DNA of 64,000 nt from a virus. The translations under genes were made by a program, and so were the position numbers. Location: positions 1-64,000 of the IMG/VR virus record IMGVR_UViG_3300022848_000011. One strand, 5' to 3'. Shown here piece by piece: positions 17,108-26,854 of this stretch. Each line of letters starts with the position of its first letter. Position 1 is the first letter of the stretch. Under the pieces are notes generated by a model, which made no database searches, had not been told where the DNA came from, and was given only the letters and a program-made list of their open reading frames with translations.

Positions 17108-19117
17108 ATGCAAAATACATCAATTACCGATAAATTCCAAATTTTGGAACAAAGATTAATCGACATAGAAGCAAGGTTTTCAGAATTAGGTTATAGCACA
17201 AAAACTTTTGTCCAAACCGAAATGAAAAGTAAATGGAAAATTCCTGCTCAAGCTAATACAATGTTTGGGATACATACAGCAATATGTGTTGAAACCGAAG
17301 ATCCTTATACAACTGGTAGGATTAGATTTTTTAGTCCTTTGATGCATGATCCTCAAACACCTATAAAAAAATTACCATGGGCTTATCCCGTATCAAGTAT
17401 GGGTGGTTTTGATGATAGTGGTTGCCTCTGGGTACCACCCGCTGGGTCTAAAGTTTGCCTTTTATTTGAGCAAGGAAACAGACAAATGGCTTATTACATA
17501 GGCACGACTTGGGATAGGGATCGAGGAAAACCAGGACAGAGAAAATGGAATTATAATATAGAAGAATACTATGAATATCACGAAGGTAAAAGAGATGGGT
17601 ATTTAGTAGGTCCTAATGATAGCTCACAAGTTTTTCCTCCATGGAATACTTCTAATTACAATGTTTATGATATTGATTCCATCGCAGATTTTGAAGAAGA
17701 TCCTGAAGCTCAGAAAAGGATAACTCCTTCTAATCATTATGGTTTTAAAACACCACAAAAGCATTCATGGTTAGGCGTTGATGGTAATTATAAATGTAAT
17801 CATCGTTGGAGTAGATTAGAAATGAAGTCTGGTGGTGGTGGCTTTATGATTTTTAAAGACGATCCTCACCATCCTGCTGGACAATGGGCACATCCTGATT
17901 GTGGTTGTGGTAGTGGAGATGGAGATGTTTCTGTTTGTAGTGATGATAATAATAAAGCACTTTTTGATGCTGATTCTTGTGATAAAGGCGAGCAAGCTAA
18001 GTGTGCTAATCCATTTTGTAAGCATCAAAGTGACTGTAGACCATATAAGGGTCCTGGGACGCCCCAGAACAACCGCTGTGATGACAAAACACTCCCACAG
18101 ACTGGATGGCAAGTTTTATCTCAAAGTGGTCACACGCTATGGTTTGACGACAAAGTAGAGGAACCCCAAGGAGTACCTGATTGGAAACGAGGAGTCGAAC
18201 CATTTGATTTTGGTTGTACTGATTTATTTCAAGGAAAAATACGTTTAGTAAGTGCTACTGGTCATAGTATAGAATTAAATGATGAAGAAGAAACAACAAA
18301 AGTTCGAAGCAAAGAGAATAAAATAAAATTAACTTCTGCTACTGGTAATTTTATTGAACTAAACGATCACACTGAGTTATGTGATTGTGACGGGACTAGT
18401 AATGATAAAAAGGCAGGGGATAGAAGAGGTATTCACATGGGTACAACTTCTAGACATACATTTGATATGAGTGATGAAGGAAATGAACATTGTGGAGAAT
18501 GCAGAAAAGACGGTGGAACACCAGAAAATGAAGCAACAGATGCTTTTATTAGGCTTAAGTCAGGTTATGGACTAGAAATAATGATGGCTGATTATAATAG
18601 CCAAAAAGAAACAGAGTCTCAATTCATACAATTGTTCGCTCCACAAAAAGACTCTTGCTGTGGTCCACATATAATTAGAATGCAAGAAGATAGTGCATGT
18701 GGTCAAATATTTATTAGATCAGGTGGTGATTATATTTGTATGTCAGTTGGAGATCATTATTCTATTGTAGGAGCAGGTGAAGGTGATGATTTCTGTGAAG
18801 GGGGCTGTTTAGGTCCTTCTGACCATATGTTAATGGTGTCTCAACATAGTTTACACTACTCTTGTAAGTTATATTATAATAAAGCTGAGACTCATTTCTT
18901 TGTGGCAGATGACTATATTATATTAGCTGCTGGTCAAGATTGTGATGATGAAGATGGCAATAAAGATGTATCTCCTTGTATATATCCTGTTATGGTTATG
19001 AGAAATGAACAAATAGTTGCAAGTGACAGAGTATTTGCTTCAGCTTCAGACACAACCAAGTCATGTGCAAGTATATTGAATTTATTACCATTCCACAGAT
19101 GTGGTACACCGGATTAA
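17108..19117 (+). CDS. Baseplate spike protein, gp5/VgrG-like, cysteine-rich
   Basis: The 669-residue protein has a gp5/VgrG-like layout. A short coiled coil (about 1-30) is followed by an OB-fold domain (about 50-150; FGIHTAICVETEDPYTTGRIRFFSP, then WVPPAGSKVCLLFEQG). After that come repeated beta units ending in GHSIELND and GNFIELND that suggest a triple-stranded beta-helix spike. No lysozyme domain is seen. About 28 Cys are scattered through it, including CGCGSG, CANPFCKHQSDC, CDCDG and CCGP clusters, which may bind metal or form disulfides in the mature spike. It forms the membrane-piercing tip on the hub. Confidence 0.82.
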   Translation: MQNTSITDKFQILEQRLIDIEARFSELGYSTKTFVQTEMKSKWKIPAQANTMFGIHTAICVETEDPYTTGRIRFFSPLMHDPQTPIKKLPWAYPVSSMGGFDDSGCLWVPPAGSKVCLLFEQGNRQMAYYIGTTWDRDRGKPGQRKWNYNIEEYYEYHEGKRDGYLVGPNDSSQVFPPWNTSNYNVYDIDSIADFEEDPEAQKRITPSNHYGFKTPQKHSWLGVDGNYKCNHRWSRLEMKSGGGGFMIFKDDPHHPAGQWAHPDCGCGSGDGDVSVCSDDNNKALFDADSCDKGEQAKCANPFCKHQSDCRPYKGPGTPQNNRCDDKTLPQTGWQVLSQSGHTLWFDDKVEEPQGVPDWKRGVEPFDFGCTDLFQGKIRLVSATGHSIELNDEEETTKVRSKENKIKLTSATGNFIELNDHTELCDCDGTSNDKKAGDRRGIHMGTTSRHTFDMSDEGNEHCGECRKDGGTPENEATDAFIRLKSGYGLEIMMADYNSQKETESQFIQLFAPQKDSCCGPHIIRMQEDSACGQIFIRSGGDYICMSVGDHYSIVGAGEGDDFCEGGCLGPSDHMLMVSQHSLHYSCKLYYNKAETHFFVADDYIILAAGQDCDDEDGNKDVSPCIYPVMVMRNEQIVASDRVFASASDTTKSCASILNLLPFHRCGTPD

Positions 19118-19118
19118 T

Positions 19119-19526
19119 ATGGAAATTTTAGGACTACCTTACCCAATAACTAAACACCCAAATGGCTTTTTAAGAACCAAAAAAGGTGTTAGTCAAATAA
19201 AGTCAGATTTATTATGTTTATTACTCACTAATCCAGGTGAAAGAGTAATGATTCCTGCTTTTGGCACTCCTTTAAAAGAACTTCTATTTGATCAAAATGA
19301 CATAAGCACTGCTATTCGAGCAAAAGAAATGATAATAGCTGCTGTTAATCAATGGGAGCCTAGAATAGTTATTACAGAAATATACACCTCTTTAGATGTA
19401 AATGATTTTGATAATAGAATTGAAGATTCTGATACACATGTATTGTTTATTAGTATAAAATTTTCCACATTTGATAATATTACAAATGTAGAAGAAATTA
19501 ATTTAGAATTACCTACAGGAAATTGA
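19119..19526 (+). CDS. Baseplate wedge protein gp25 (GPW/gp25 family)
   Basis: The 135-residue product matches the gp25/gpW family: a Gly/Lys/Gly region, LLTNPGERVMIPAFGTPLKELLFD in the centre, then a helix and a WEPRIVI strand. In contractile systems gp25 joins the wedge to the sheath. I chose ATG at 19119, two bases after the spike stop, over a GTG at 19101 inside that gene. It is followed directly by the J/gp6-like wedge gene, the conserved order. Confidence 0.92.
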   Translation: MEILGLPYPITKHPNGFLRTKKGVSQIKSDLLCLLLTNPGERVMIPAFGTPLKELLFDQNDISTAIRAKEMIIAAVNQWEPRIVITEIYTSLDVNDFDNRIEDSDTHVLFISIKFSTFDNITNVEEINLELPTGN

Positions 19527-19527
19527 T

Positions 19528-21102
19528 ATGAACGAAAACACACCTTCCTATATAAACCCATTTGCTCAAAGTAAGTATTCTAAAAATCCTCCTATCGACA
19601 ATCAAAATTATACTAATCAGGAGTTTTGGTCTCTTAGAGCCAGACTTGTTCAATTCTTACAAGAAAGATTTGGTTCAGAAGGTACTGTGTTACCAAATAC
19701 CTTTAATGATTTCTCTGAAGGTTCTATTGCAGTAATGTTAATAGAAATGAATGCTTTTATAGCTGATTTATTATCCTTTAAAATGGATCAACAATTTGGA
19801 GAAATATACATTGATTCGGTGACAGAACTTGAAAATGCTTTTAGATTAGCTAAACTGGTTGGTTATCAACCAACTCCACCTATTGCTTCACGTAGTCTAT
19901 GGGCAGCTACGTTAAATAGTGTCCAAGACCAAGATGTAACCATCATTTCTGGATTACCTATTGACATCACAGTTGATGAAGGACCAATCACAATCGAATT
20001 ATACCCTGCTGATTCTAGTAATAATCCTATCTTTGATAGAGATATTGTTATTCCAGCAGGTTCTTCAGAAAACACAAGTATTGTTGGATTAGAAGGCAAA
20101 ACGAGAGTTGATGATTTCTCTGCAAATGGTGAAACGTATCAGTCTTATGAATTAGCTAATTCACCAGTCATTTATGACTCGATAAGATTAAGGGTTGATG
20201 GAATCATATGGAATAAAGTTGATTTCTTTTCTGAATCTTCACCAAGGAAAGAATATATGGTAGAATTTGATAGTGAATATAGTGCATTTGTCAAATTTGG
20301 TAATAATAAAGGTGGAATGATACCTTCTTCTGGATCTCAAATATCTATTGAATATAGAATTGGAGGAGGAATAAGAGGTAATATTGTTTCTGGATATATA
20401 GAAACTCAGAGACAAGCTAATGTAACAGGATTAGAATTTTCTATTCCTGTTACATTAAGAAATTACACTAAAGGTGAATATGGTTACGATGGTGATACGA
20501 TTGAGACAATAAAAAGGCAAATACCTGTTTATCTTAAAACCCAAGACAGAGCAGTTACTGGTGAGGATTTCGAGATATTAGCAGATCAATTTGTAACACC
20601 ATACCATGGACAAATCGGCAAATCTACTGCTACTCTAAGACATCATGGCTGTGCTGCAAATATTATTGATTTATATGTGTTGGCAAAACAAGAAAATGGG
20701 GTTTTAGCAAAAGCATCAGATGATTTAAAAACCAAATTATATGATTATATTGATGAACATAAGATGTTGAATCAAACAATTTGTATTAAAGATGGTGAGA
20801 TTCTTGAAGTAGATATTTTTGTGGAAGCAATTACAGATATTTTTTATCGTAAATTTGAACCTGAAATAAGAGAACAAATATTGAGAAGAGTAGACTCCTT
20901 TTTTGATATAAACAATTGGAATTATGGTCAAAATTTGAAATCATCAGAATTAATTAAAGCATTATCAGACTTAGTTAGAGTACAAGATTTTGATCTTAGT
21001 TTTGTAACTAACGATGATTCTAATTCAGGAGATTACGTTTCTTCTAAATTTAATCAAATTATTAGACCAGGATCTTTAACTATATCTCTAACTTACAAGT
21101 AA
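19528..21102 (+). CDS. Baseplate wedge protein, J/gp6-like
   Basis: The 524-residue protein is a baseplate J-family wedge subunit (P2 gpJ, T4 gp6). It begins with an extended N-terminus, then a helix with FNDFSEGSIAVMLIEMNAFIADLLSFKMDQQFGEIYI, typical of J proteins. A beta domain follows, then RQIPVYLKTQDRAVTGEDFEIL, the signature that precedes the C-terminal domain. It dimerises to form the iris-like ring of the wedge. It abuts gp25 and the gpI/gp7-like gene. Confidence 0.9.
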   Translation: MNENTPSYINPFAQSKYSKNPPIDNQNYTNQEFWSLRARLVQFLQERFGSEGTVLPNTFNDFSEGSIAVMLIEMNAFIADLLSFKMDQQFGEIYIDSVTELENAFRLAKLVGYQPTPPIASRSLWAATLNSVQDQDVTIISGLPIDITVDEGPITIELYPADSSNNPIFDRDIVIPAGSSENTSIVGLEGKTRVDDFSANGETYQSYELANSPVIYDSIRLRVDGIIWNKVDFFSESSPRKEYMVEFDSEYSAFVKFGNNKGGMIPSSGSQISIEYRIGGGIRGNIVSGYIETQRQANVTGLEFSIPVTLRNYTKGEYGYDGDTIETIKRQIPVYLKTQDRAVTGEDFEILADQFVTPYHGQIGKSTATLRHHGCAANIIDLYVLAKQENGVLAKASDDLKTKLYDYIDEHKMLNQTICIKDGEILEVDIFVEAITDIFYRKFEPEIREQILRRVDSFFDINNWNYGQNLKSSELIKALSDLVRVQDFDLSFVTNDDSNSGDYVSSKFNQIIRPGSLTISLTYK

Positions 21103-21103
21103 A

Positions 21104-24100
21104 ATGAATTCAGTATTACATAAAAATGATCCTAAAACTAGTGATGTCATCAGGCTAGAAATTAAAACTTTTGATAGTTATGGCTGTTTGATTACTCCTT
21201 ATAAAATAAATAACTTAAAAGTATCTTTTATAGAAAGAATACCTGGGGGTATTAATATATCTTCCTATCAAGACCATTATTATGATCCTACTTTAGAAAA
21301 AGAATTTAATGATTACAAAGATATAGTTTGTGAAGCTTTAGAAGAAAATACTCCAGAAGCCATTAGCGACAAAATTGCAGAATTAGAAAGAATAAAAAAC
21401 AAACTCGAAGATAGTAAATCAACACAAGAATGGTATTATAACTCGGTTTCAAATGTTATCAATTTAGGTTTAGAAAACCCAGCTTGGCTAGATTTGAATC
21501 AGGTGCCTAGTTTAGAACAATCTTCTGTAGCAAATAATAATGTGTTGTCACAATCAGATGTGGGCGTTTTTTACTTTGACTGGAATAGTGATTTTAGAAA
21601 AGAAGGAGATTATTTTCTAACATGGGAATGGCAACCTTTAATTGCTGGAGATACTCTATTTGGTCACGAAAAATTCACAGTTTTCCCAGATAATAAACTT
21701 ACAGTTTCTAATCCTAAGAAAACCGTACCTGATGATAAATATGATATGTTGATGGAAAGATATCTTCCAAAACACATTTTAGAAAAATTTTCTTCTAACG
21801 ATTTAAGTGCAGAGGTAATAACAGAATACAACAAAGCGGTTGGTAAATTATTTCTATTCTTAGACAATCAAGCTAATCAATTATTAGGAATGATTGACCC
21901 TAATTCTACCAATGAAGAATATCTACCTTTATTAGCTAATTTATTTAACATTAAATTAAAATCACAAGATCCTGTAAGATGGAAAGCACAAATAAAAACA
22001 GCTATACCTCTATTTAAAAAGAAAGGTACATTATCTTGTCTTAAATCTAATTTAGATTATGCTGGAATGAGATTAGTAAAATTTACCAATCTTTGGCAAA
22101 TTAAGTCTAAATATTCTTGTCAAGAAAAATTCACGTATCTTACGAACGAATTTAAACTCAAATACGAACCTATCTTACCACTAAATCAAGATGTTTTTAA
22201 ACTTTTTATTGAATTAGAAGATGGTTCTTGGAACGAATTAACATCTGATTATATTAATGTTAATTCAGATGGGACTTTCGAATGGATCGGAGATTCATTG
22301 AATGAAGACCCAATACAATTAAAACTAAATGACAATATTCGTATAATATATCAACATACTGAATATCCAAATTATGAAGAAGAAACTATTGATTTATACA
22401 CATTGTCATTACCTATATCAGACACACGATCAAGTATTGATCAAGAATTTCCTCCTATCGACTGGAATACAAGGGTTATAGAAGAGAATGATGCAATGTT
22501 CGACATTATCATCAATGAAAAACATCCTTTTTTTGACTATTTTCCTTTCGGTAAAATTAGGACTAAATTTCCGTATTCAGAAAATGCTTATAACATGGAA
22601 GAGTACAATGGTTCATTAAGAGATTCTTTTAATGCATGTGACATAGATAAGTATTTCACTGAACCTTGTTATCACTGTTTGTCTAGTAAATATAACATAG
22701 AAGTGGAAATCGAAGAACTATCAGATGATAAAATTATAGAATTTACAAAAATACTGGAAGAAAATGTACCATTTCATCTTTTGCCACATACAATTAGACT
22801 TCATAGTTCTTTTCAAGATTTTATTAATGTTCAAGATAAGTCTTTAGATTATATTTTTAAATATAATATTAAAGATACTTTATTGATAAGCTCTCAATAT
22901 AAATTCATGAGATCAATACCTTTCCAAGAGGCTAACGACAACTTCAAAAGAAATATCATTAGTAATATGGAATTGGAACTTGGACCAATAAATGTAAGTA
23001 TAAAAAATAACGAAATCATATTAGTTTGTCCTGGAACTAGCACAACAGATGATATTTTTAATAATAAAGGTAATTATAAAAATTTGCAAGAATTAGGTAT
23101 AAATTTATCTACAACAAATTCTACAATACAAAATAATTCTAATATATTAGAAATAAAGAGTCCAAGTGTATTAGCTGGGAGTTACACATTGGATAATGTT
23201 ATTAATAGTACAGCAACTATCATTAATCCAACCTTTGCGGAACCAGTAGATGAGTCTCAATTTGTTTTTAAAATTTCCAATAAAATTATTTCATCTAGTA
23301 CTAGTAACATCACTCAAATAAAAACATTTAATTTAAGTGATAAAAATTTTAATCATGAGAAATATTCAGTTGTGACACAATGGGATATAGATAAAGGTCA
23401 TTCATCAGATTCTGTATGGGAAGTTAGAATTGGTATAAACAGTTTTGAAATAATTAACGTTAATCAAAATGGTCAAATATTAATCAAAGATACTGGTGTT
23501 TTGTCTAATTCCAACCAAACAAATGTTTCTTGGGTTTTGTTAGATAGTAATAATGAAGAAGTATTTCAAGGATTACAAGGAGAAATAAAAGTAGATTTTT
23601 TCGGAGAAATTGAACTAGATTCTAATAATTTTTTTAATATCACAGATGTCAAAAATATTCTTAAATTAAACGATGAATTAAAGTATAATTCTAATAATTA
23701 TAAAATTATCAAATTTTTAGATGCTGAGAAAGTGTTGGTATCTAACTATAATTCTGGTGATGCTTTAGGGGTTGCCGTTGATGTATATCGTTGTTTAGCC
23801 GATAATTTAATTGGGAAATTGGAATACAAGGGACAAAAAATTCATAGTCCTTTAAATTTAGAATCAATTTTAAATATACAAAATGGAGCAAATCCCCCAG
23901 TACAGCCTATTCGCAATTCTAATAAAGAAAATTATTTGATACTTCTAGGATCACAAAGTCCTGATTTAAATGATGAAACTTATGATTATTACTATATTAA
24001 AGATATAGATAATAATGATGTTGAAGTTGGTGGACCGAATAAAATTTGGACTCTTTCTAATCAAAACGTTATTTGCAGAATTTATAAATTCACAAAAGAG

Positions 24101-24358
24101 GATGTAGAAGTGTTCGAAAGAGAAAAACCGCCGATTGAAGGTCATATCTTTGATGATATAGAAGGTTTGCCTAAAGGGGTTGATAGATCATCTAGTAATG
24201 TAATTAAAATTGATTCTATCAATACAGTAAGTATGCTTAGTGATGTTCTGAATAAGAATGATAAGGTCGAAGGTCAAAATGATTACTTAGAGCTTAATGA
24301 ATCAATTAGTTTTAAAATAGAATATGATGATGGGAAAATACAAGAAGGTGAAATTTAA
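21104..24358 (+). CDS. Baseplate wedge/tail protein I-like (gp7-like) large protein
   Basis: The 1084-residue protein contains a P2 gpI-like region near residues 265-335: EYLPLLANLFNIKLKSQDPVRWKAQIKTAIPLFKKKGTLSCLKSNLDYAGM. Position and length also fit T4 gp7 (1032 residues), the wedge protein that holds fibres. Later regions are beta-rich and Asn/Ile-rich, with a probable receptor or fibre-attachment role. It starts 1 bp after the J-like gene and its stop overlaps the next start (TAATG). Confidence 0.78.
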   Translation: MNSVLHKNDPKTSDVIRLEIKTFDSYGCLITPYKINNLKVSFIERIPGGINISSYQDHYYDPTLEKEFNDYKDIVCEALEENTPEAISDKIAELERIKNKLEDSKSTQEWYYNSVSNVINLGLENPAWLDLNQVPSLEQSSVANNNVLSQSDVGVFYFDWNSDFRKEGDYFLTWEWQPLIAGDTLFGHEKFTVFPDNKLTVSNPKKTVPDDKYDMLMERYLPKHILEKFSSNDLSAEVITEYNKAVGKLFLFLDNQANQLLGMIDPNSTNEEYLPLLANLFNIKLKSQDPVRWKAQIKTAIPLFKKKGTLSCLKSNLDYAGMRLVKFTNLWQIKSKYSCQEKFTYLTNEFKLKYEPILPLNQDVFKLFIELEDGSWNELTSDYINVNSDGTFEWIGDSLNEDPIQLKLNDNIRIIYQHTEYPNYEEETIDLYTLSLPISDTRSSIDQEFPPIDWNTRVIEENDAMFDIIINEKHPFFDYFPFGKIRTKFPYSENAYNMEEYNGSLRDSFNACDIDKYFTEPCYHCLSSKYNIEVEIEELSDDKIIEFTKILEENVPFHLLPHTIRLHSSFQDFINVQDKSLDYIFKYNIKDTLLISSQYKFMRSIPFQEANDNFKRNIISNMELELGPINVSIKNNEIILVCPGTSTTDDIFNNKGNYKNLQELGINLSTTNSTIQNNSNILEIKSPSVLAGSYTLDNVINSTATIINPTFAEPVDESQFVFKISNKIISSSTSNITQIKTFNLSDKNFNHEKYSVVTQWDIDKGHSSDSVWEVRIGINSFEIINVNQNGQILIKDTGVLSNSNQTNVSWVLLDSNNEEVFQGLQGEIKVDFFGEIELDSNNFFNITDVKNILKLNDELKYNSNNYKIIKFLDAEKVLVSNYNSGDALGVAVDVYRCLADNLIGKLEYKGQKIHSPLNLESILNIQNGANPPVQPIRNSNKENYLILLGSQSPDLNDETYDYYYIKDIDNNDVEVGGPNKIWTLSNQNVICRIYKFTKEDVEVFEREKPPIEGHIFDDIEGLPKGVDRSSSNVIKIDSINTVSMLSDVLNKNDKVEGQNDYLELNESISFKIEYDDGKIQEGEI

Positions 24359-24828
24359 TGATATCAACAATTGAAACAAAAGGTTTCGTAGATGTTACCA
24401 TCCAATATGATGATGGGACAACAGAAGTTTCCAACTTTACTAATGCAGTTATGGTTAATGGAAAGTTAGCTATTAGTAAGATTCTACTAAACCAAATAGG
24501 TGATGTAAATAGTTTCTTTATAAATAGGATGCTCTTCGGGGATGGTGGTAGAAATGGTGGAGTTCCACGTATTATTAACTCCACTAATAATAACCTATAT
24601 GGAACTGTTAGGGTTGTGAAACCAGTGTCTTCATCGGTTAACCCAAATGATGCTACAGAAATAAGATTTTCTTCCACTTTAGGAAAAGAGGATGGAAATG
24701 GAATACATATAGATGAGTTAGCATTACAAATGGAAAATGGCGATTTGTTTAGTATGACTACATGGAGCGGATTTACTAAAACAAATAACATGCAAATCAC
24801 ATTTGGTTGGAAAATAGTACTTTTATAG
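24358..24828 (+). CDS. Tail/baseplate-associated structural protein
   Basis: I do not recognise this 156-residue beta-rich protein by name. It has TTEVSNFTNAV, RMLFGDGGRNGGVPR and NNLYGTVRVVKPV, a style seen in phage tail-fibre-adaptor proteins, and ends with a strand, MQITFGWKIVLL. It is translationally coupled to the gpI/gp7-like gene and precedes other fibre-region genes, so a baseplate-fibre joint is likely. Confidence 0.5.
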   Translation: MISTIETKGFVDVTIQYDDGTTEVSNFTNAVMVNGKLAISKILLNQIGDVNSFFINRMLFGDGGRNGGVPRIINSTNNNLYGTVRVVKPVSSSVNPNDATEIRFSSTLGKEDGNGIHIDELALQMENGDLFSMTTWSGFTKTNNMQITFGWKIVLL

Positions 24829-24837
24829 GGGAAATAA

Positions 24838-25626
24838 ATGCCAGATTTATCTAATTTAGACGATTCTTTTTATAAGCCAGAAGATCCTTATCATTTTCAT
24901 TACGATAACCTACCAATAAAAAGTTTATTGGAGAAAATTCAATTAATTAATGCTCAAACTGATATTAATGCTAATATTTTAAGAGGGTCAAATGGAAGTG
25001 TAGGCAGTTTGTCTATTCGGTTAAATGAATCATTGGAAGGTGATGGACGTTTAAAAACAGAAGCAGTCAATAATTCATTACATAATATTGCTTTCCATGA
25101 AGATGGAGAGAAAGATGGTGTTGATTATGTTAAAATGAAACTTGAAGAGAGATCTAAATTATCATTAATTGAGAGTGGTGCAAATAATTTAACTATAGAA
25201 ATTGAATCAATTTCATCAACTCCATTAATAAGCACTGGGCTGTTAAGATTAAAGACAACAGACACTATTAATTATAATTACACTCAAAGTGGATTAGAAA
25301 TTAATACTAACTTTCCTGTTAATTCTGCTCATATACATAACTATAATAAAGAACCAGTTCATGCCAATGTGTCAACCCCTGACTATAAAAACTATAAAGT
25401 CAATTCTATCAGTTCAGATTATATTGCTGGGAGTCTTAGAGTATATGTAAATGGCATAAGATTAAATTCAACCGATCCCGTTAGAGTACCAGAAGCAGAT
25501 GATGTCAATATTTGGACTTTGACTTATATAGAATCAGAAAATAACACAAGTGGTACATTTTCTTTTAATAGAACTTTAAAATCAAGTGATATAATTTGCA
25601 TTGATTTTGACGAAAATTATCTATGA
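24838..25626 (+). CDS. Tail fibre-region structural protein
   Basis: The 262-residue protein has an acidic aromatic N-terminus, a short helical segment (KSLLEKIQLINAQTDI), then beta-rich sequence. The C-terminal domain (about 175-262) contains IAGSLRVYVNGIRLNSTD and GTFSFNRTLKSSDIICIDFDE. This looks like a small fibre or carbohydrate-binding beta-sandwich that ends in an exposed strand. A GGGGAAATAA sequence precedes the start. No family was assigned. Confidence 0.5.
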   Translation: MPDLSNLDDSFYKPEDPYHFHYDNLPIKSLLEKIQLINAQTDINANILRGSNGSVGSLSIRLNESLEGDGRLKTEAVNNSLHNIAFHEDGEKDGVDYVKMKLEERSKLSLIESGANNLTIEIESISSTPLISTGLLRLKTTDTINYNYTQSGLEINTNFPVNSAHIHNYNKEPVHANVSTPDYKNYKVNSISSDYIAGSLRVYVNGIRLNSTDPVRVPEADDVNIWTLTYIESENNTSGTFSFNRTLKSSDIICIDFDENYL

Positions 25627-26162
25627 CAGACCCCCAATTTTTAATTATTTCTCCTGAAATCAACACTGGATTAATCAAAACAACTGTTAGTTCTTTAAAA
25701 TTCAGGTATAAAAACCCTAGAGTTCTTTGCTCCGTACCTGAATCTGCTATAAAAAATGATATTAATTTTATCAAAACATTATGCCCTGTAATTCGTGGCA
25801 AAAACACAATAACTTCTTTAATAAATACTGGTGTTAGTCGTATGAAAAAAGATTGGATTGTGTGGATAGTAGAAGGTGCTGTAGTAAAATGCCCATTTCA
25901 TCTGAAATATCATAATTGGTTAGCTAGTGAGAACGACATTTTCTTTCCAGTAGGTTTACAGCATAATAGACATGGTAAACCTATCAATATTACTACTTGT
26001 TTTGAAAATTCAAGTTTAAATGGAGTAATGTTTCATAAACAGATCTTTAATAGAGTAGGTAAATTCTCAGATAATCCTTTAGAAATATCTAGAACGGTCT
26101 GGCGTCAGGAAGCTGAATCGAAGGGTGGTATATTCAAAGGAGTTTTAGGGGTAAGAATATGA
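25623..26162 (+). CDS. Small GT-A glycosyltransferase-like protein
   Basis: The 179-residue protein resembles a reduced GT2/GT-A transferase domain. A first strand and helix are followed by NTGVSRMKKDWIVWIVEGAVV, where the usual DxD would be EGA. ENDIFFPVG and SSLNGVMFHKQIFNRVGKFSDN follow, like the acceptor-side segment of GT2 enzymes. The absence of DxD argues for a non-catalytic or divergent enzyme. It overlaps both neighbours by 4 bp (ATGA), so it is translated with the fibre genes, perhaps to modify them. Confidence 0.45.
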   Translation: MTDPQFLIISPEINTGLIKTTVSSLKFRYKNPRVLCSVPESAIKNDINFIKTLCPVIRGKNTITSLINTGVSRMKKDWIVWIVEGAVVKCPFHLKYHNWLASENDIFFPVGLQHNRHGKPINITTCFENSSLNGVMFHKQIFNRVGKFSDNPLEISRTVWRQEAESKGGIFKGVLGVRI

Positions 26163-26854
26163 ACGAAATATTTGATCAGGCAACATCCATATTAGATAAA
26201 ACAAAACAAAAAAATAGACACTCTTTATTTCAGTTGCGATATTTTATATTAGAAACAGAACCTACTATACAAGCCAAAATGATGAAATGTATAGAAGAAA
26301 TAAAATCTCGACATTCAACACTCATGAATTTAAAATGGGGAATTGAAGAACAACAGGATAATATTAGGTTATCTGAATTAGAACTACAACAAAATAAAAA
26401 TAATAAATCTGTAGACTCTATACAAGATGAAATTAACAAAATTATTAATAATAAAACTAAACGTAAAATTGAAAAATTAAAAGATGATTTAAAAAATTTA
26501 TATAACACAAAATTAAGTTGTGAAGAAGAATTAAGTTTTTTTGTAAGTGCTTTTAATAAAATGAACGAAAAACATGATTTGCGTGATTTAGATGATTTTG
26601 ATTCTAATTTAGAACTTTGGGACAATAAATATAAAGAAGACTTAAGCCTTTCATTCCTAGTAAATAAACCTATAAGTAATGAAGTAATACGTTGTATATT
26701 AGCCCTTCCAGATAAATCAAAAACCAAAAAAGAATTAAATTCTTTAATTAAAGCTAAATCATTAGACAATGATATAGAAAGTGCTAAAAAAATTGAAAAT
26801 GGAGAAGAATCATGCCAAATAAAATCGCATCAACAGATAAAGATTACTCAATAG
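26159..26854 (+). CDS. Coiled-coil protein in the fibre operon
   Basis: The 231-residue protein is mostly alpha-helical and charged, with a strong coiled coil from about residue 60 to 145 (many Lys/Glu/Asn, heptad Leu/Ile). I recognise no domain. The last 14 codons overlap the next gene, whose start has its own GGAGAAG. It may be a fibre-assembly chaperone or structural rod. This is inferred only from its place between fibre genes. Confidence 0.45.
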   Translation: MNEIFDQATSILDKTKQKNRHSLFQLRYFILETEPTIQAKMMKCIEEIKSRHSTLMNLKWGIEEQQDNIRLSELELQQNKNNKSVDSIQDEINKIINNKTKRKIEKLKDDLKNLYNTKLSCEEELSFFVSAFNKMNEKHDLRDLDDFDSNLELWDNKYKEDLSLSFLVNKPISNEVIRCILALPDKSKTKKELNSLIKAKSLDNDIESAKKIENGEESCQIKSHQQIKITQ

